From HRBIN12 sp964640965 (GTDB lineage Bacteria > Actinomycetota > UBA4738 > HRBIN12), in the NCBI GenBank assembly GCA_964640965.1, contig CAZXJB010000004.1, forward strand, positions 1-39,783: a DNA stretch of 39,783 nucleotides, written 5' to 3'. Each line of letters begins with the position of its first letter. Positions within the stretch are counted from its first letter, which is position 1. Below are positions 1 to 7,584 of this stretch, piece after piece. A model generated the notes under the pieces. That model did not search any database, was not told where the DNA came from, and saw only the letters and a list, made by a program, of their open reading frames with translations. The position numbers and the translations under genes are program-made.

Positions 1-774
1 CGCCTGGCCGTGGCGCCGCTGCCGATGCCCGCGCCCTCGGAGGAGGGACCGCACGGGCTGCCCGCGCCGGTCACGCTCGAGCTCCTGCGGGGCCTCGCGC
101 TCCGACCGGCGGCGGGCGGGGTGCGCGAGCCGGTCACGCCCACGGCCGCGGCCGTCCTCGCCGCCCTCGGCGAGCCCGCGGACGAGGTCCCCGCGATGCG
201 CCTCGAGGCGGTCGGCGTCGGGGCGGGCTCGCTCGAGGCGGAGGGGGTCCCGAACGTCGTCCGCGTGCTCGTCGGGGAGAGGCTCGTGGCCGAGCCGTCC
301 GCGGCAGGTGGCGGTCGGCGGCTCCTCGTGCTCGAGGCGAACGTGGACGACCTCTCGCCCGAGCTCGTGCCCGACGCGATCGAGGCGCTGCTCGCCTCGG
401 GGGCGCTCGATGCGTGGGCGACGCCGATCGTGATGAAGCGGGGGCGCCCGGCGCTGCAGGTCTCGGCGCTGTGCGAGCCGGCGGCGCTCGAGGCCGTGCG
501 GCGCGCCTTCTTCGAGGCGACCACCACGCTCGGGCTGCGGGTGCACGCGGTGGAGCGCCCGGAGCTCGAGCGGCGGACGGTGGAGGTCGAGCTCGCACCC
601 GGCGGCCCGCGGGTGCGGGTGAAGGTCGCCTCCCTGGAGGGCCGGGCGGTGACCGCCAAGCCTGAGCACGCCGACGTCGTCGAGGCCGCGGCGAAGCTCG
701 GCGAGCCGGTGCGGGCCGTGCACGCGCGGGCGAGCGCGCTCGCGCAGGCGTTGCTGGAGGAGGGTCGGCGGTGA
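1..774 (+). CDS. larC: LarC, nickel insertion protein for the nickel-pincer cofactor (5' partial)
   Basis: The reading frame is already open at base 1, so the true start lies upstream and only the last 257 residues are visible. The motif EANVDDLSPE near residue 116, then the stretch around ATPIVMKRGRP, and a C-terminal domain ending in an AKPEHADVVEAA segment are typical of LarC (old name DUF111). LarC uses CTP to insert nickel into pyridinium-3,5-bisthiocarboxylic acid mononucleotide, the last step of the cofactor of lactate racemase and related enzymes. In some bacteria larC is read through a frameshift (LarC1/LarC2); the visible part here is one continuous frame. The stop overlaps the larE start by 4 bases, so the two are co-translated. 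LarB would be expected upstream, outside the window. Confidence 0.92.
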   Translation, partial: RLAVAPLPMPAPSEEGPHGLPAPVTLELLRGLALRPAAGGVREPVTPTAAAVLAALGEPADEVPAMRLEAVGVGAGSLEAEGVPNVVRVLVGERLVAEPSAAGGGRRLLVLEANVDDLSPELVPDAIEALLASGALDAWATPIVMKRGRPALQVSALCEPAALEAVRRAFFEATTTLGLRVHAVERPELERRTVEVELAPGGPRVRVKVASLEGRAVTAKPEHADVVEAAAKLGEPVRAVHARASALAQALLEEGRR

Positions 775-1589
775 GCGTGCTCGCGGAGGAGCTGTCCCCG
801 GTCGTCGCGCGGGTCGAGGCGCGGATCCGAGGCTACGGCCCGCGCGCCGTCGTCGCCTTCTCCGGCGGGGTGGACTCCTCGGTCGTGCTCGCGCTCGCCG
901 CGCGGGCGCTCGGCCCGGCCGCGGTCGAGGCCGTGACGGCGATCTCGCCGAGCTACCCCTCGGGCGAGCTCGAGGTCGCGGCGCGCACGGCCGCCGCCCT
1001 GGGTGTCCCGCACCGGACGGTCCGCACGCACGAGGTCGAGCGCGAGGCCTACGCGCGGAACGACGAGCTGCGGTGCTTCCACTGCAAGGCCGAGCTGTAT
1101 GGAGTGCTCGGGCGGATCGCGCGCGAGGCGGGCGGCGCGGTCGTGCTCGCCGGCGCGATCGCCGACGACCTCGGGGACGTCCGGCCGGGCCTGCGGGCGG
1201 GCGAGCTCGCCGGCGTGCGCGCCCCGCTCCTCGAGGAGGGGCTCGGCAAGGCCGAGGTCCGGGCGATCGCGCGCGGGCTCGGGCTCGAGGTCGCCGACAA
1301 GCCCGCTCTGGCCTGCCTCTCCTCCCGCGTGCAGACGGGCCTCCGGATCACGCCCGAGCTGCTCGCGAGGATCGACCGGGCCGAGCGGCTCGTACGAGGG
1401 CTCGGGTTCGGGCTCGTCCGGGTCCGCCACCGGGGCGAGCTCGCGACCATCGAGGTCGAGCCGGGCGAGGTCGACCGCCTGCTCGCCCACCCGGGGCTCG
1501 CCGGCGTGCTCGCCGAGATCCGGCGGCTCGGCTGGCGCGAGGTCCGCGTGGACCCCGAGGGCTACCGCCAGGGCAACGCGCGTGCGTAG
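771..1589 (+). CDS. larE: LarE, ATP-dependent sacrificial sulfur transferase
   Basis: This 272-residue protein has a PP-loop SGGVDSS at residues 31-37, which binds and adenylates with ATP. A CFHC pair lies at residues 102 and 105, and an ACLSSR motif places a cysteine at residue 182. That last cysteine aligns with the sulfur-donating cysteine of Lactiplantibacillus plantarum LarE. LarE adds the two sulfur atoms to pyridinium-3,5-biscarboxylic acid mononucleotide, giving the substrate for LarC. The GTG start overlaps the larC stop (GTGA), which supports a larC-larE operon. No lactate racemase gene lies in the window, so the client enzyme is unknown. Confidence 0.93.
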   Translation: MSVLAEELSPVVARVEARIRGYGPRAVVAFSGGVDSSVVLALAARALGPAAVEAVTAISPSYPSGELEVAARTAAALGVPHRTVRTHEVEREAYARNDELRCFHCKAELYGVLGRIAREAGGAVVLAGAIADDLGDVRPGLRAGELAGVRAPLLEEGLGKAEVRAIARGLGLEVADKPALACLSSRVQTGLRITPELLARIDRAERLVRGLGFGLVRVRHRGELATIEVEPGEVDRLLAHPGLAGVLAEIRRLGWREVRVDPEGYRQGNARA

Positions 1590-1616
1590 GGCCGCCTGCG
1601 GTATCGTGCGCCTCCG

Positions 1617-1985
1617 ATGGCTGAGATCCTCGAGGAGGGAACGTTCCACCCGGAGGAGTTCGCGGACGAGCTCCGCGTGGCGCCGCAGAACCTCCGGGTC
1701 GGCACCTCGCTCTGGTTCGAGAACGATCGTGTGAGGGTCTGGGAGGTACGGCTCGAGCCGGGGGAGCGCGCGCCCTTCCACGCGCACACGCGCCCCTACT
1801 TCTGGACCTGCGTCGAGCCCGGGCTCGGGCGGCAGCGCACGGCCGATGGCACGCTCCGGGTGCGTCGGTACGGCGTGGGTGAGACCCAGTTCCAGGAGCA
1901 CTCGCCAGCCTCGCCGATGCTCCACGACCTGGAGAACGTGGGGACCACGACGCTGCGGTTCGTCACGGTCGAGCTGCTCTCCTGA
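1617..1985 (+). CDS. Small cupin-fold protein
   Basis: This 122-residue protein is a single small beta-barrel of cupin type. A metal-ligand-like pattern FHAH sits at residues 54-57 after the cupin motif 1 lead LEPGERAP, and a second motif ends around SPMLHDLENVGTTTLRFVTVELL. Cupins of this size can be sensors, isomerases or dioxygenases, and nothing here fixes the substrate. The ATG has no convincing Shine-Dalgarno, but a -10-like TATCGT lies at 1602-1607, nine bases upstream, suggesting a leaderless or nearly leaderless transcript separate from larE. Confidence is high that it is a gene and low on function. Confidence 0.8.
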   Translation: MAEILEEGTFHPEEFADELRVAPQNLRVGTSLWFENDRVRVWEVRLEPGERAPFHAHTRPYFWTCVEPGLGRQRTADGTLRVRRYGVGETQFQEHSPASPMLHDLENVGTTTLRFVTVELLS

Positions 1986-2066
1986 GCCGGTGCGCGCGCC
2001 GGGCGGCGTGTGGTAGACAACGGTCCACGGATCCGGTGGGGGATCCCCGACCGCAAGGAGGGTGAC

Positions 2067-2588
2067 GTGGGATTCGTCGTCTCCAGGTTCCTGGACGTGG
2101 CAGACGGTCTGCAGCCGGGGCAGTTCACGGTGGGAGAGCGCTCCGAGGTGGACAGCCTGGAGGACCTCGACCCCGTGTACCGCAAGCTGATAGATGAGCC
2201 GGTCACCGCGGTGCTGGCGGTGATGGGCGGGGACGGACGTCCGAACCTGACGCCGGTCTGGTTCCTCTACGAGGGCAACGAAGTCCTGTTGAACTTCGCG
2301 GCGCACCGGAAGAAGACGGCGTGGCTCCGGCGCAACCCCTTCCTCACGCTGCTGCTCATGAACCCGGCGAACCCGTACCACTGGATGAGCATCCGGGCCC
2401 GCGTCTCGCGCGAGATCCACGAGGACGACCCCGAGCTCGGGCATCTCGCCACCGAGACGATCGATCGAGCCTGGACGAAGTACACGGGGAACGAGCCCCC
2501 GTACGGGCTTCGCGATCCGTCGATGAACGAGCGCCGGGTCCTCTTCCGGTGCGCCGTGGAGCGGGTCGCGACGTTCGGCCGTCCGTGA
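2067..2588 (+). CDS. PPOX-class (pyridoxamine 5'-phosphate oxidase-like / F420-type) flavoenzyme
   Basis: The protein is 173 residues from the GTG at 2067, chosen because AAGGAGG lies at 2055-2061 with a 5-base gap; an upstream GTG at 2010 in the same frame lacks this site. The stretch VTAVLAVMGGDGRPNLTPVWFLYEGNEVLLNFAAHRKKTAW is the split-barrel FMN/F420-binding core, and NPYHWMSIRARV follows. This is typical of actinobacterial PPOX-class F420-dependent oxidoreductases of about 130-180 residues. Members reduce or oxidise small molecules with F420 or FMN; which cofactor is used cannot be read from the sequence. It precedes the FAD monooxygenase by 79 bases and may be co-transcribed with it. 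Confidence 0.85.
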   Translation: MGFVVSRFLDVADGLQPGQFTVGERSEVDSLEDLDPVYRKLIDEPVTAVLAVMGGDGRPNLTPVWFLYEGNEVLLNFAAHRKKTAWLRRNPFLTLLLMNPANPYHWMSIRARVSREIHEDDPELGHLATETIDRAWTKYTGNEPPYGLRDPSMNERRVLFRCAVERVATFGRP

Positions 2589-2667
2589 GGAGCTCCGACC
2601 CGCGTCGGGGCGATCGCTCGGCCGGTCACGTGATCGGTCGCGGCCGGTCGGGCGTGGGCGCTCGGTC

Positions 2668-3855
2668 ATGACCCGCTGGCCCCGGGTCGCCGTCGTGGGT
2701 GGCTCGCTCGGCGGCTTGACCGCCGCCCTCGTCTTGCGAGATCTCGACTGCGAGGTCGACGTGTACGAGCGCGCCACCGCCGAGCTGCAGGGCCGGGGCG
2801 CCGGGATCGTGGTCCTCGAGGAGACCTCGCGCTACCTGCGCGAGCGCGCCTCGTTCGATCTCGATCGCGTGACCGTCGGCACGACGTGGCTCCGGTACCT
2901 GGACGCGCATGGGCGGGTCGCGTACGAGGAGCGGCGTCCGTATCGGTACTCGGGCTGGCAGACGCTGTACCGGGCCCTGCTCGCCTGCTTCGGGACCGAG
3001 CGGTACCACCTGGGACGGGAGGTCGCCGGCTTCGAGCAGGGTGGGGAGGGGGTCCGGGTGCGGCTCGCCGACGGGGAGGAGGTCGTCTGCGACCTCCTCG
3101 TCTGCGCCGACGGGATCGGGTCCGCCTCGAGGGCGAGGCTCCTGCCCCGGACACGTGCGGAGTACGCGGGCTACGTCGCCTGGCGCGGGACGGTGCCGGA
3201 GCACCGCGTGGACGCGAGCGCCCTGGCGCCGTTCGCCGACGCGCTCGTGTACCAGGTCATCCCCTCGAGCCACATCCTCGTCTACCCGATCCCGAGCCAC
3301 GATGACCGGACGGAGCCGGGTCGGCGCCTGCTGAACTTCGTCTGGTACCGGAACTACGCGGCGGGCGGGGAGCTCGAGGACCTCATGACCGACCGGGACG
3401 GGAGGCGGCACGAGGTCACGCTCCCGCCCGGGATGGTGAGGGACGAGCACCTGCGGGAGATGCGTGACTTCGCCCGACGGAGCCTCGCCCCGCAGCTCGC
3501 GGCGGTGGTCGAGGCGACCGAGCAGCCCTTCGTCCAGGTGATCTTCGACATCGCGGTGGAGCGCATGGCCTTCGGCCGTGTCTGCCTGATCGGTGACGCG
3601 GCCTTCGCGCTCCGCCCGCACATCGCGGCGGGGACCGCGAAGGCGGCGGCCGACGCGTGGGCGCTCGCCGAGGCGTTCGAGCGCACGGGCGGTGACGTCG
3701 AGGCCGCCCTGCGCACGTGGGAGGAGGGTCAGCTGGCGCTGGGCCGTGCCGCGCTGGAGCGAGCTCGTCGGAACGGCAACCGCTCCCAGTTCGAGGGGAC
3801 GTGGCGCCCGGACGACCCCGAGCTCGCGTACGGCCTCCGGGGTCCCGGTCGCTGA
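2668..3855 (+). CDS. FAD-dependent aromatic-type monooxygenase
   Basis: This 395-residue protein has the Rossmann FAD-binding motif VAVVGGSLGG at residues 7-16. The second flavin motif CADGIGS lies near residue 146, and the GDAAF motif near 308-312 contacts the flavin ribityl chain. The GGSLGG form and the overall pattern (VLEETSRYLRER, YVAWRGTVPE, FVWYRNY) resemble the 2,6-dihydroxypyridine 3-monooxygenase branch of class A flavoprotein hydroxylases, which use NAD(P)H and O2 on aromatic rings. Substrate is not assignable. No degradation genes lie nearby apart from the upstream PPOX-type enzyme. The C-terminus is complete. Confidence 0.88.
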   Translation: MTRWPRVAVVGGSLGGLTAALVLRDLDCEVDVYERATAELQGRGAGIVVLEETSRYLRERASFDLDRVTVGTTWLRYLDAHGRVAYEERRPYRYSGWQTLYRALLACFGTERYHLGREVAGFEQGGEGVRVRLADGEEVVCDLLVCADGIGSASRARLLPRTRAEYAGYVAWRGTVPEHRVDASALAPFADALVYQVIPSSHILVYPIPSHDDRTEPGRRLLNFVWYRNYAAGGELEDLMTDRDGRRHEVTLPPGMVRDEHLREMRDFARRSLAPQLAAVVEATEQPFVQVIFDIAVERMAFGRVCLIGDAAFALRPHIAAGTAKAAADAWALAEAFERTGGDVEAALRTWEEGQLALGRAALERARRNGNRSQFEGTWRPDDPELAYGLRGPGR

Positions 3856-3862
3856 CGTTTAC

Positions 3863-3878
3863 ATAGCAGATATGCTAT
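3863..3878. promoter_or_regulatory. Palindromic operator overlapping a leaderless promoter
   Basis: A perfect 6-base inverted repeat, ATAGCA and TGCTAT with a GATA spacer, forms an AT-rich island just ahead of the GTG at 3883. It overlaps TATGCT (3871-3876), a TAnnnT-type -10 box placed so that transcription would begin at or next to the GTG. A repressor bound here would block the promoter, and the XRE protein encoded immediately downstream is the obvious candidate. No clear -35 box is visible. The operator role is inference. Confidence 0.65.
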
Positions 3879-3882
3879 AGGC

Positions 3883-4209
3883 GTGGGCGCGGGGCACGTG
3901 GTCCGGGAGGCGCGGCGCCGGGCCGGCCTGACCCAGGCGGAGCTCGCCCGGCGGGTGGACACGACGCAGTCCGCGATCGCTCGGATCGAGCGCGGGCGGA
4001 CGGAGCCGAGCCTGCGGCGGGTGCGGGAGCTCGTGCGGGCGTGTGGGCTCGAGCTGCTCCCCACGCTCGCGGAGCCGGACGGGGAGGACCTGCGGCTCGC
4101 GCTCGCGAACCTGCGGCTGTCGGTGGACGAGCGCGTCCGCCAGCACCAGGCGGCGCTGCGGTTCGCGATGGCCGGGCGTGAGGCGTTGAGGCGCCGTGGG
4201 CGAGCCTGA
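3883..4209 (+). CDS. XRE-family helix-turn-helix regulator, possible antitoxin
   Basis: This 108-residue protein has a Cro/C1-type helix-turn-helix over roughly residues 5-60: LTQAELARRVDTTQSAIARIERGRTEPSLRRV is a textbook match, followed by a short helical tail. It starts with GTG directly after the palindrome at 3863-3878 and has no ribosome-binding site, as expected for a leaderless message. The downstream nucleotidyltransferase begins 14 bases before this gene ends, so both are translated together. Small XRE proteins paired with a nucleotidyltransferase are commonly toxin-antitoxin modules; in this order the regulator would be the antitoxin and autorepressor. The pairing is seen; the toxin-antitoxin role is inferred. 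Confidence 0.88.
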   Translation: MGAGHVVREARRRAGLTQAELARRVDTTQSAIARIERGRTEPSLRRVRELVRACGLELLPTLAEPDGEDLRLALANLRLSVDERVRQHQAALRFAMAGREALRRRGRA

Positions 4210-4699
4210 GTTCGCGCCCGAGCGGATCTGCGCGGTCCTGCGGGAGCACGACGTGCGGTTCGTGCTGGTCGGGGGGTTCGCGGCCGTGATCCACGGCTCG
4301 CCCTACGTGACCGTGGACCTCGACGTGGTGCCGGCGCGCGATCCGGAGAACCTGGAGCGGCTCTCGGCGGCCCTGCGGGCGCTGCACGCCCGCGTGTGGT
4401 CCGCGGACGAGCCGGAAGGGGTGCCCTTCGACCACGACGGACGCTCCCTCGCCCAGGTGGAGACCTGGAACCTCGTGACCGACCACGGCCGCCTCGACCT
4501 CACCTTCCTGCCCGCCGGGACCCGGGGGTACGAGGATCTGATCCGGGAGGCCGTGCGCCTGTCGATCCTCGGCGTCGAGGTGGACGTGGCCTCCCTCGCC
4601 GACGTCGTGCGCTCGAAGGAGGCCGCAGGGCGCGAGAAGGACCGGCTCGTGCTGCCGGTGCTGCGCCGGCTCCTCGAGGAGACCGAGCGGGAGGCCTGA
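4196..4699 (+). CDS. Nucleotidyltransferase-fold protein, possible toxin partner
   Basis: This 167-residue protein carries a minimal nucleotidyltransferase motif: FVLVGGFAAVIHGS at residues 22-35 followed by TVDLDV with acidic residues at 41 and 43. This corresponds to the GG...D-x-D metal-binding signature of Pol beta-type enzymes, including AbiEii-like and MNT toxins. A later segment, VASLADVVRSKEAAGREKDRLVLPVLRRLLEE, is typical of stand-alone members of this group. It overlaps the XRE gene by 14 bases. Toxins of this class modify tRNA or proteins with nucleotides; the target here cannot be told. It could also be a housekeeping enzyme, but the leaderless autoregulated context favours a toxin-antitoxin-like module. 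Confidence 0.82.
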   Translation: MGEPEFAPERICAVLREHDVRFVLVGGFAAVIHGSPYVTVDLDVVPARDPENLERLSAALRALHARVWSADEPEGVPFDHDGRSLAQVETWNLVTDHGRLDLTFLPAGTRGYEDLIREAVRLSILGVEVDVASLADVVRSKEAAGREKDRLVLPVLRRLLEETEREA

Positions 4700-4708
4700 C
4701 CGCCGCGC

Positions 4709-5899
4709 TCAGCGCGCGGCCGGGGCCGGGGCTTCCTCGGCCGCCTCGGCCGCCGTCTCCTCGCCGGCGTCGGGGAGCACGACGCCGTCCCCGAGGTCCC
4801 AGCCGATGATCACGTCGGGTCCGGTGGGCGCATCGGCGAGCCGAGGGCCCTGCGTCCGGATCGTCGCGGTGATCTCGGGCGCGAGCTCGACCACGTACTT
4901 GCGCGTGGAGCCGAGGTAGATGACCTCGCGGACCCTCCCGCGCAGACGCGCGGCATCCGTCTCGCGCGGTGCGGCGTCGGCCGGGCGGATCCACATCCGT
5001 TCGGGGCGGACGACGACCGCGCCGCGACCGCCCTCGCGGAGGCCCTCCCGTCGCCAGGCCTCGGGCGCGGCCCGCAGGGGACCGAGGGCGGTCTCGACGA
5101 CGCCGTCGCCCGGGCGGAGCGTGCCGCGGAAGATGTTCGACTCCCCGATGAAGTCGGCCACGAACAGGGAGGCCGGCCGCTCGTAGAGCTCCTCGCCGGT
5201 CCCGATCTGCGCGATCCGTCCGTGGCTGTAGACCGCGATGCGATCGCTCATGACCAGGGCCTCCTCCTGGTCGTGGGTGACGTAGATCACCGTGAGGCCG
5301 AGCTGGTGCGCGACGCGCATGACCTCGAGCTGGAGGGCCTCCCGCAGCTTCTTGTCGAGCGCGCCGAGGGGCTCGTCCATGAGCAGCACGGAGGGGTGGA
5401 AGACGAGCGCCCGCGCGAGGGCAACCCGCTGCTGTTGGCCGCCGGAGAGCTGTCGCGGGTAGCGGTCGCCGAGACCCTCGAGTCGCACGAGCCGCAGGGC
5501 CTCCTCGACCATCCGGGCTCGCTCGGGCTTCGGCACCCTGCGCATCTCGAGCGGGAAGGCGATGTTGCCGGCGACGGTCATGTGCGGGAAGAGCGCGTAG
5601 TTCTGGAAGACCATGCCGACGCCCCGGCGGTGCGGGGGCACCTTCGTGAGGTCGCGGTCGTCGAGGACCACGGTCCCGGTGTCGGGCCGGATGAACCCCG
5701 CGATGATCCGCAGCGTGGTGGTCTTGCCCGAGCCCGAGGGGCCGAGGAGGGTGACGAACTCACCCGGCCGGACGTCGAGGTCGACGTCGCGCACGGCCAC
5801 GACCTCGTCGTAGTGCTTGCTCACCCCCCGCAGGGAGAGGGCGCCCGGCTGACCGGGCTCGCCGATCCGTCGCGCCGTCGGGCGTTCGGTCTGGTCCAT
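4709..5899 (-). CDS. ABC transporter ATP-binding protein, PotA-like
   Basis: This 396-residue ATPase has Walker A GPSGSGKT at residues 53-60, the Q-loop FQNYALFPHMTV near 98, signature LSGGQQQR at 151-158 and Walker B VLLMDEP at 171-177. A TOBE-type C-terminal domain follows, as in PotA/FbpC/MalK-type importers. The tail is rich in Ala, Glu and Pro. It energises the importer encoded by the three upstream genes. I chose ATG at 5899, preceded by GAGG six bases away; a GTG at 5911 that overlaps the permease stop (GTGA) is an equal alternative. The gene converges on the nucleotidyltransferase with only nine bases between stops. Substrate class is polyamine-like by homology only. Confidence 0.93.
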   Translation of the reverse strand: MDQTERPTARRIGEPGQPGALSLRGVSKHYDEVVAVRDVDLDVRPGEFVTLLGPSGSGKTTTLRIIAGFIRPDTGTVVLDDRDLTKVPPHRRGVGMVFQNYALFPHMTVAGNIAFPLEMRRVPKPERARMVEEALRLVRLEGLGDRYPRQLSGGQQQRVALARALVFHPSVLLMDEPLGALDKKLREALQLEVMRVAHQLGLTVIYVTHDQEEALVMSDRIAVYSHGRIAQIGTGEELYERPASLFVADFIGESNIFRGTLRPGDGVVETALGPLRAAPEAWRREGLREGGRGAVVVRPERMWIRPADAAPRETDAARLRGRVREVIYLGSTRKYVVELAPEITATIRTQGPRLADAPTGPDVIIGWDLGDGVVLPDAGEETAAEAAEEAPAPAAR

Positions 5900-5907
5900 G
5901 TCCGTCC

Positions 5908-6705
5908 TCACCGCGTGCTCCTCGCGCGCCGCTGGGCCACCATCACGAGCGAGAGCACGACGATCGTGATCGCGGTGAGCATGGTAGCCACCGCGGCGAT
6001 GGTCGGGTCGATCGAGCTCCGGACCTGCCCCCACATGACGACCGGCAGGGTGCGCACGATGGGGCTCGAGAGGAAGATCGAGACGACGACCTCGTCCCAG
6101 GAGGCGATGAACGCGAACAGGGCGCCGGCCACGATGCTCGGGCTGATGATCGGCAGGGTGACGCGGAAGAAGGTCCGGACCGGTCCGGCCCCCAGGTTCT
6201 GCGCCGCGAGCTCGAGCGTGCGGTCGAAGGTCCGCAGGCTCACGCTGACGTTCACGACCACGAAGGGGATCGCGAGGGTCGTGTGAGCCAGGATCAGGCC
6301 CGGGAGCGTGCCCGCGAGGCGCCACTCCGTGTACACGAAGTACATGCCGATCGCGATGACGACGACCGGCACGATGAGCGGGGAGAGGACGACGGCGGTC
6401 ACGAGCCCCCGGCCCGGGTACCGGCCCCGGACGAGCCCGAGCGCCATGAGCGTCCCGAGCGCGGTCGCGAGCACCGCTGCGGCCACGCCGACCTTGATGC
6501 TCGTCACCGCCCCTGCCGTCCAGGTCTCGCTCTCGAAGAAGTTCGCGTACCAGCGGGTCCCGAACCCGGGCGGCGGGAACCGCAGGATCCCCCCGGAGGA
6601 GAACGACATCGGCACGATGAGCAGGGTGGGGGCGATGAGCGCGGCCCCGACGACCCACGCGAACGCGCGGAGGCCGAGCCGGCGGGGGCCGACGTCCGAG
6701 CTCAC
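5908..6705 (-). CDS. ABC transporter permease, PotC-like
   Basis: This 265-residue integral membrane protein has about six hydrophobic segments and the permease-ATPase coupling (EAA-type) loop AAQNLGAGPVRTFFRVTLPIISPSI. The pattern matches the PotC/YdcV side of polyamine-type importers. Translation begins at GTG 6705, overlapping the stop of the preceding permease in a GTGA junction, so the two permeases are made in equal amounts. The stop is followed within a few bases by the ATPase gene. Confidence 0.92.
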   Translation of the reverse strand: MSSDVGPRRLGLRAFAWVVGAALIAPTLLIVPMSFSSGGILRFPPPGFGTRWYANFFESETWTAGAVTSIKVGVAAAVLATALGTLMALGLVRGRYPGRGLVTAVVLSPLIVPVVVIAIGMYFVYTEWRLAGTLPGLILAHTTLAIPFVVVNVSVSLRTFDRTLELAAQNLGAGPVRTFFRVTLPIISPSIVAGALFAFIASWDEVVVSIFLSSPIVRTLPVVMWGQVRSSIDPTIAAVATMLTAITIVVLSLVMVAQRRARSTR

Positions 6706-7577
6706 GATCCGGTCTCCCCGTAGCCGATGGCGTCGCCGAGCCGCACGAAGCGGCTGCCGATCCCGAGCAGCAGCAGCGTGACCGCGAGCAGCGTCATGGC
6801 GAGCGCGCTGCCCACGCCGAAGCGCAGCCGCTCGCTCACCATGTTCACGATCAGCTCGCTGAACATCGCGTTCTGCGGGCTGCCGAGCAAGGCGGGCGTG
6901 ATGTAGAAGCCGAGCGCGAGCACGAAGACGAGCAGGCAGCCGGCGAAGACGCCGGGGAGGGACAGCGGGAGGAACACCTTCCTGAAGGCCGCCCGCGGGG
7001 CGGCGCCGAGGCTCTCGGCGGCGGGCACGAGGTCGGGGTCGATGCGGCGCATCGTCGCCCAGATGGGCAGCACCATGAACGGCAGCAGGATGTGGCTCAT
7101 GCCGATCGTCACGCCGAGGGTGTTGCGCATCAGCTGGAGCGGCTCGCGGATGAGCCCGAGGTCGCGGAGGGCCGAGTTGATCACGCCGGAGTCCTGCAGG
7201 AGCACCGTCCAGGCGTAGGTGCGCACGAGGAGGCTGGACCAGAAGGGCACGAGGACGAGCACGGTGAGGGCGGCGCGGGTCTTCGGCCCGGCGTGGTGCA
7301 TCACGTAGGCGTACGGGTAGCCGATGACGAGGCAGACGGCGGTCACGATCAGGGAGGTCCGGAGCGTGGTCCACAGGACGCGGACGTAGACCGGGGACTC
7401 GAGGAACACGCGGTAGTTCTCGGGGGAGGGGTCGGTGAAGCTCCTCGCCCCCATGCGGGCGAGCGGGACGACGAAGAAGACGACGAGGAACAGGAAGCCC
7501 GGGACCGCCAGCCACGCCCAGGCATCGAGCGGGCTCCGGATGGAGCCCGCTCGACGCCGCCCCCTCGACGTCGACAT
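6702..7577 (-). CDS. ABC transporter permease, PotB-like
   Basis: This 291-residue protein has a membrane segment near residues 22-42 (WLAVPGFLFLVVFFVVPLA) and five further ones. The coupling loop AAESLGAAPRAAFRKVFLPLSLPGV is the EAA motif of the PotB/YdcU type. ATG 7577 lies only seven bases after the binding-protein stop. It forms the channel together with the PotC-like permease. Complete and unremarkable. Confidence 0.92.
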   Translation of the reverse strand: MSTSRGRRRAGSIRSPLDAWAWLAVPGFLFLVVFFVVPLARMGARSFTDPSPENYRVFLESPVYVRVLWTTLRTSLIVTAVCLVIGYPYAYVMHHAGPKTRAALTVLVLVPFWSSLLVRTYAWTVLLQDSGVINSALRDLGLIREPLQLMRNTLGVTIGMSHILLPFMVLPIWATMRRIDPDLVPAAESLGAAPRAAFRKVFLPLSLPGVFAGCLLVFVLALGFYITPALLGSPQNAMFSELIVNMVSERLRFGVGSALAMTLLAVTLLLLGIGSRFVRLGDAIGYGETGS

Positions 7578-7584
7578 CAGTCGG

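Noticed and set aside
2622..2637. Near-palindrome centred on TCACGTGA before the FAD monooxygenase
   Set aside because: The core is only eight bases with a mismatch outside it, and no adjacent regulator supports an operator.
4702..4720. Seven-base-pair hairpin between the converging nucleotidyltransferase and ATPase genes
   Set aside because: It overlaps the ATPase stop codon, has no U-run, and short GC stems arise often by chance here; not enough for a terminator call.
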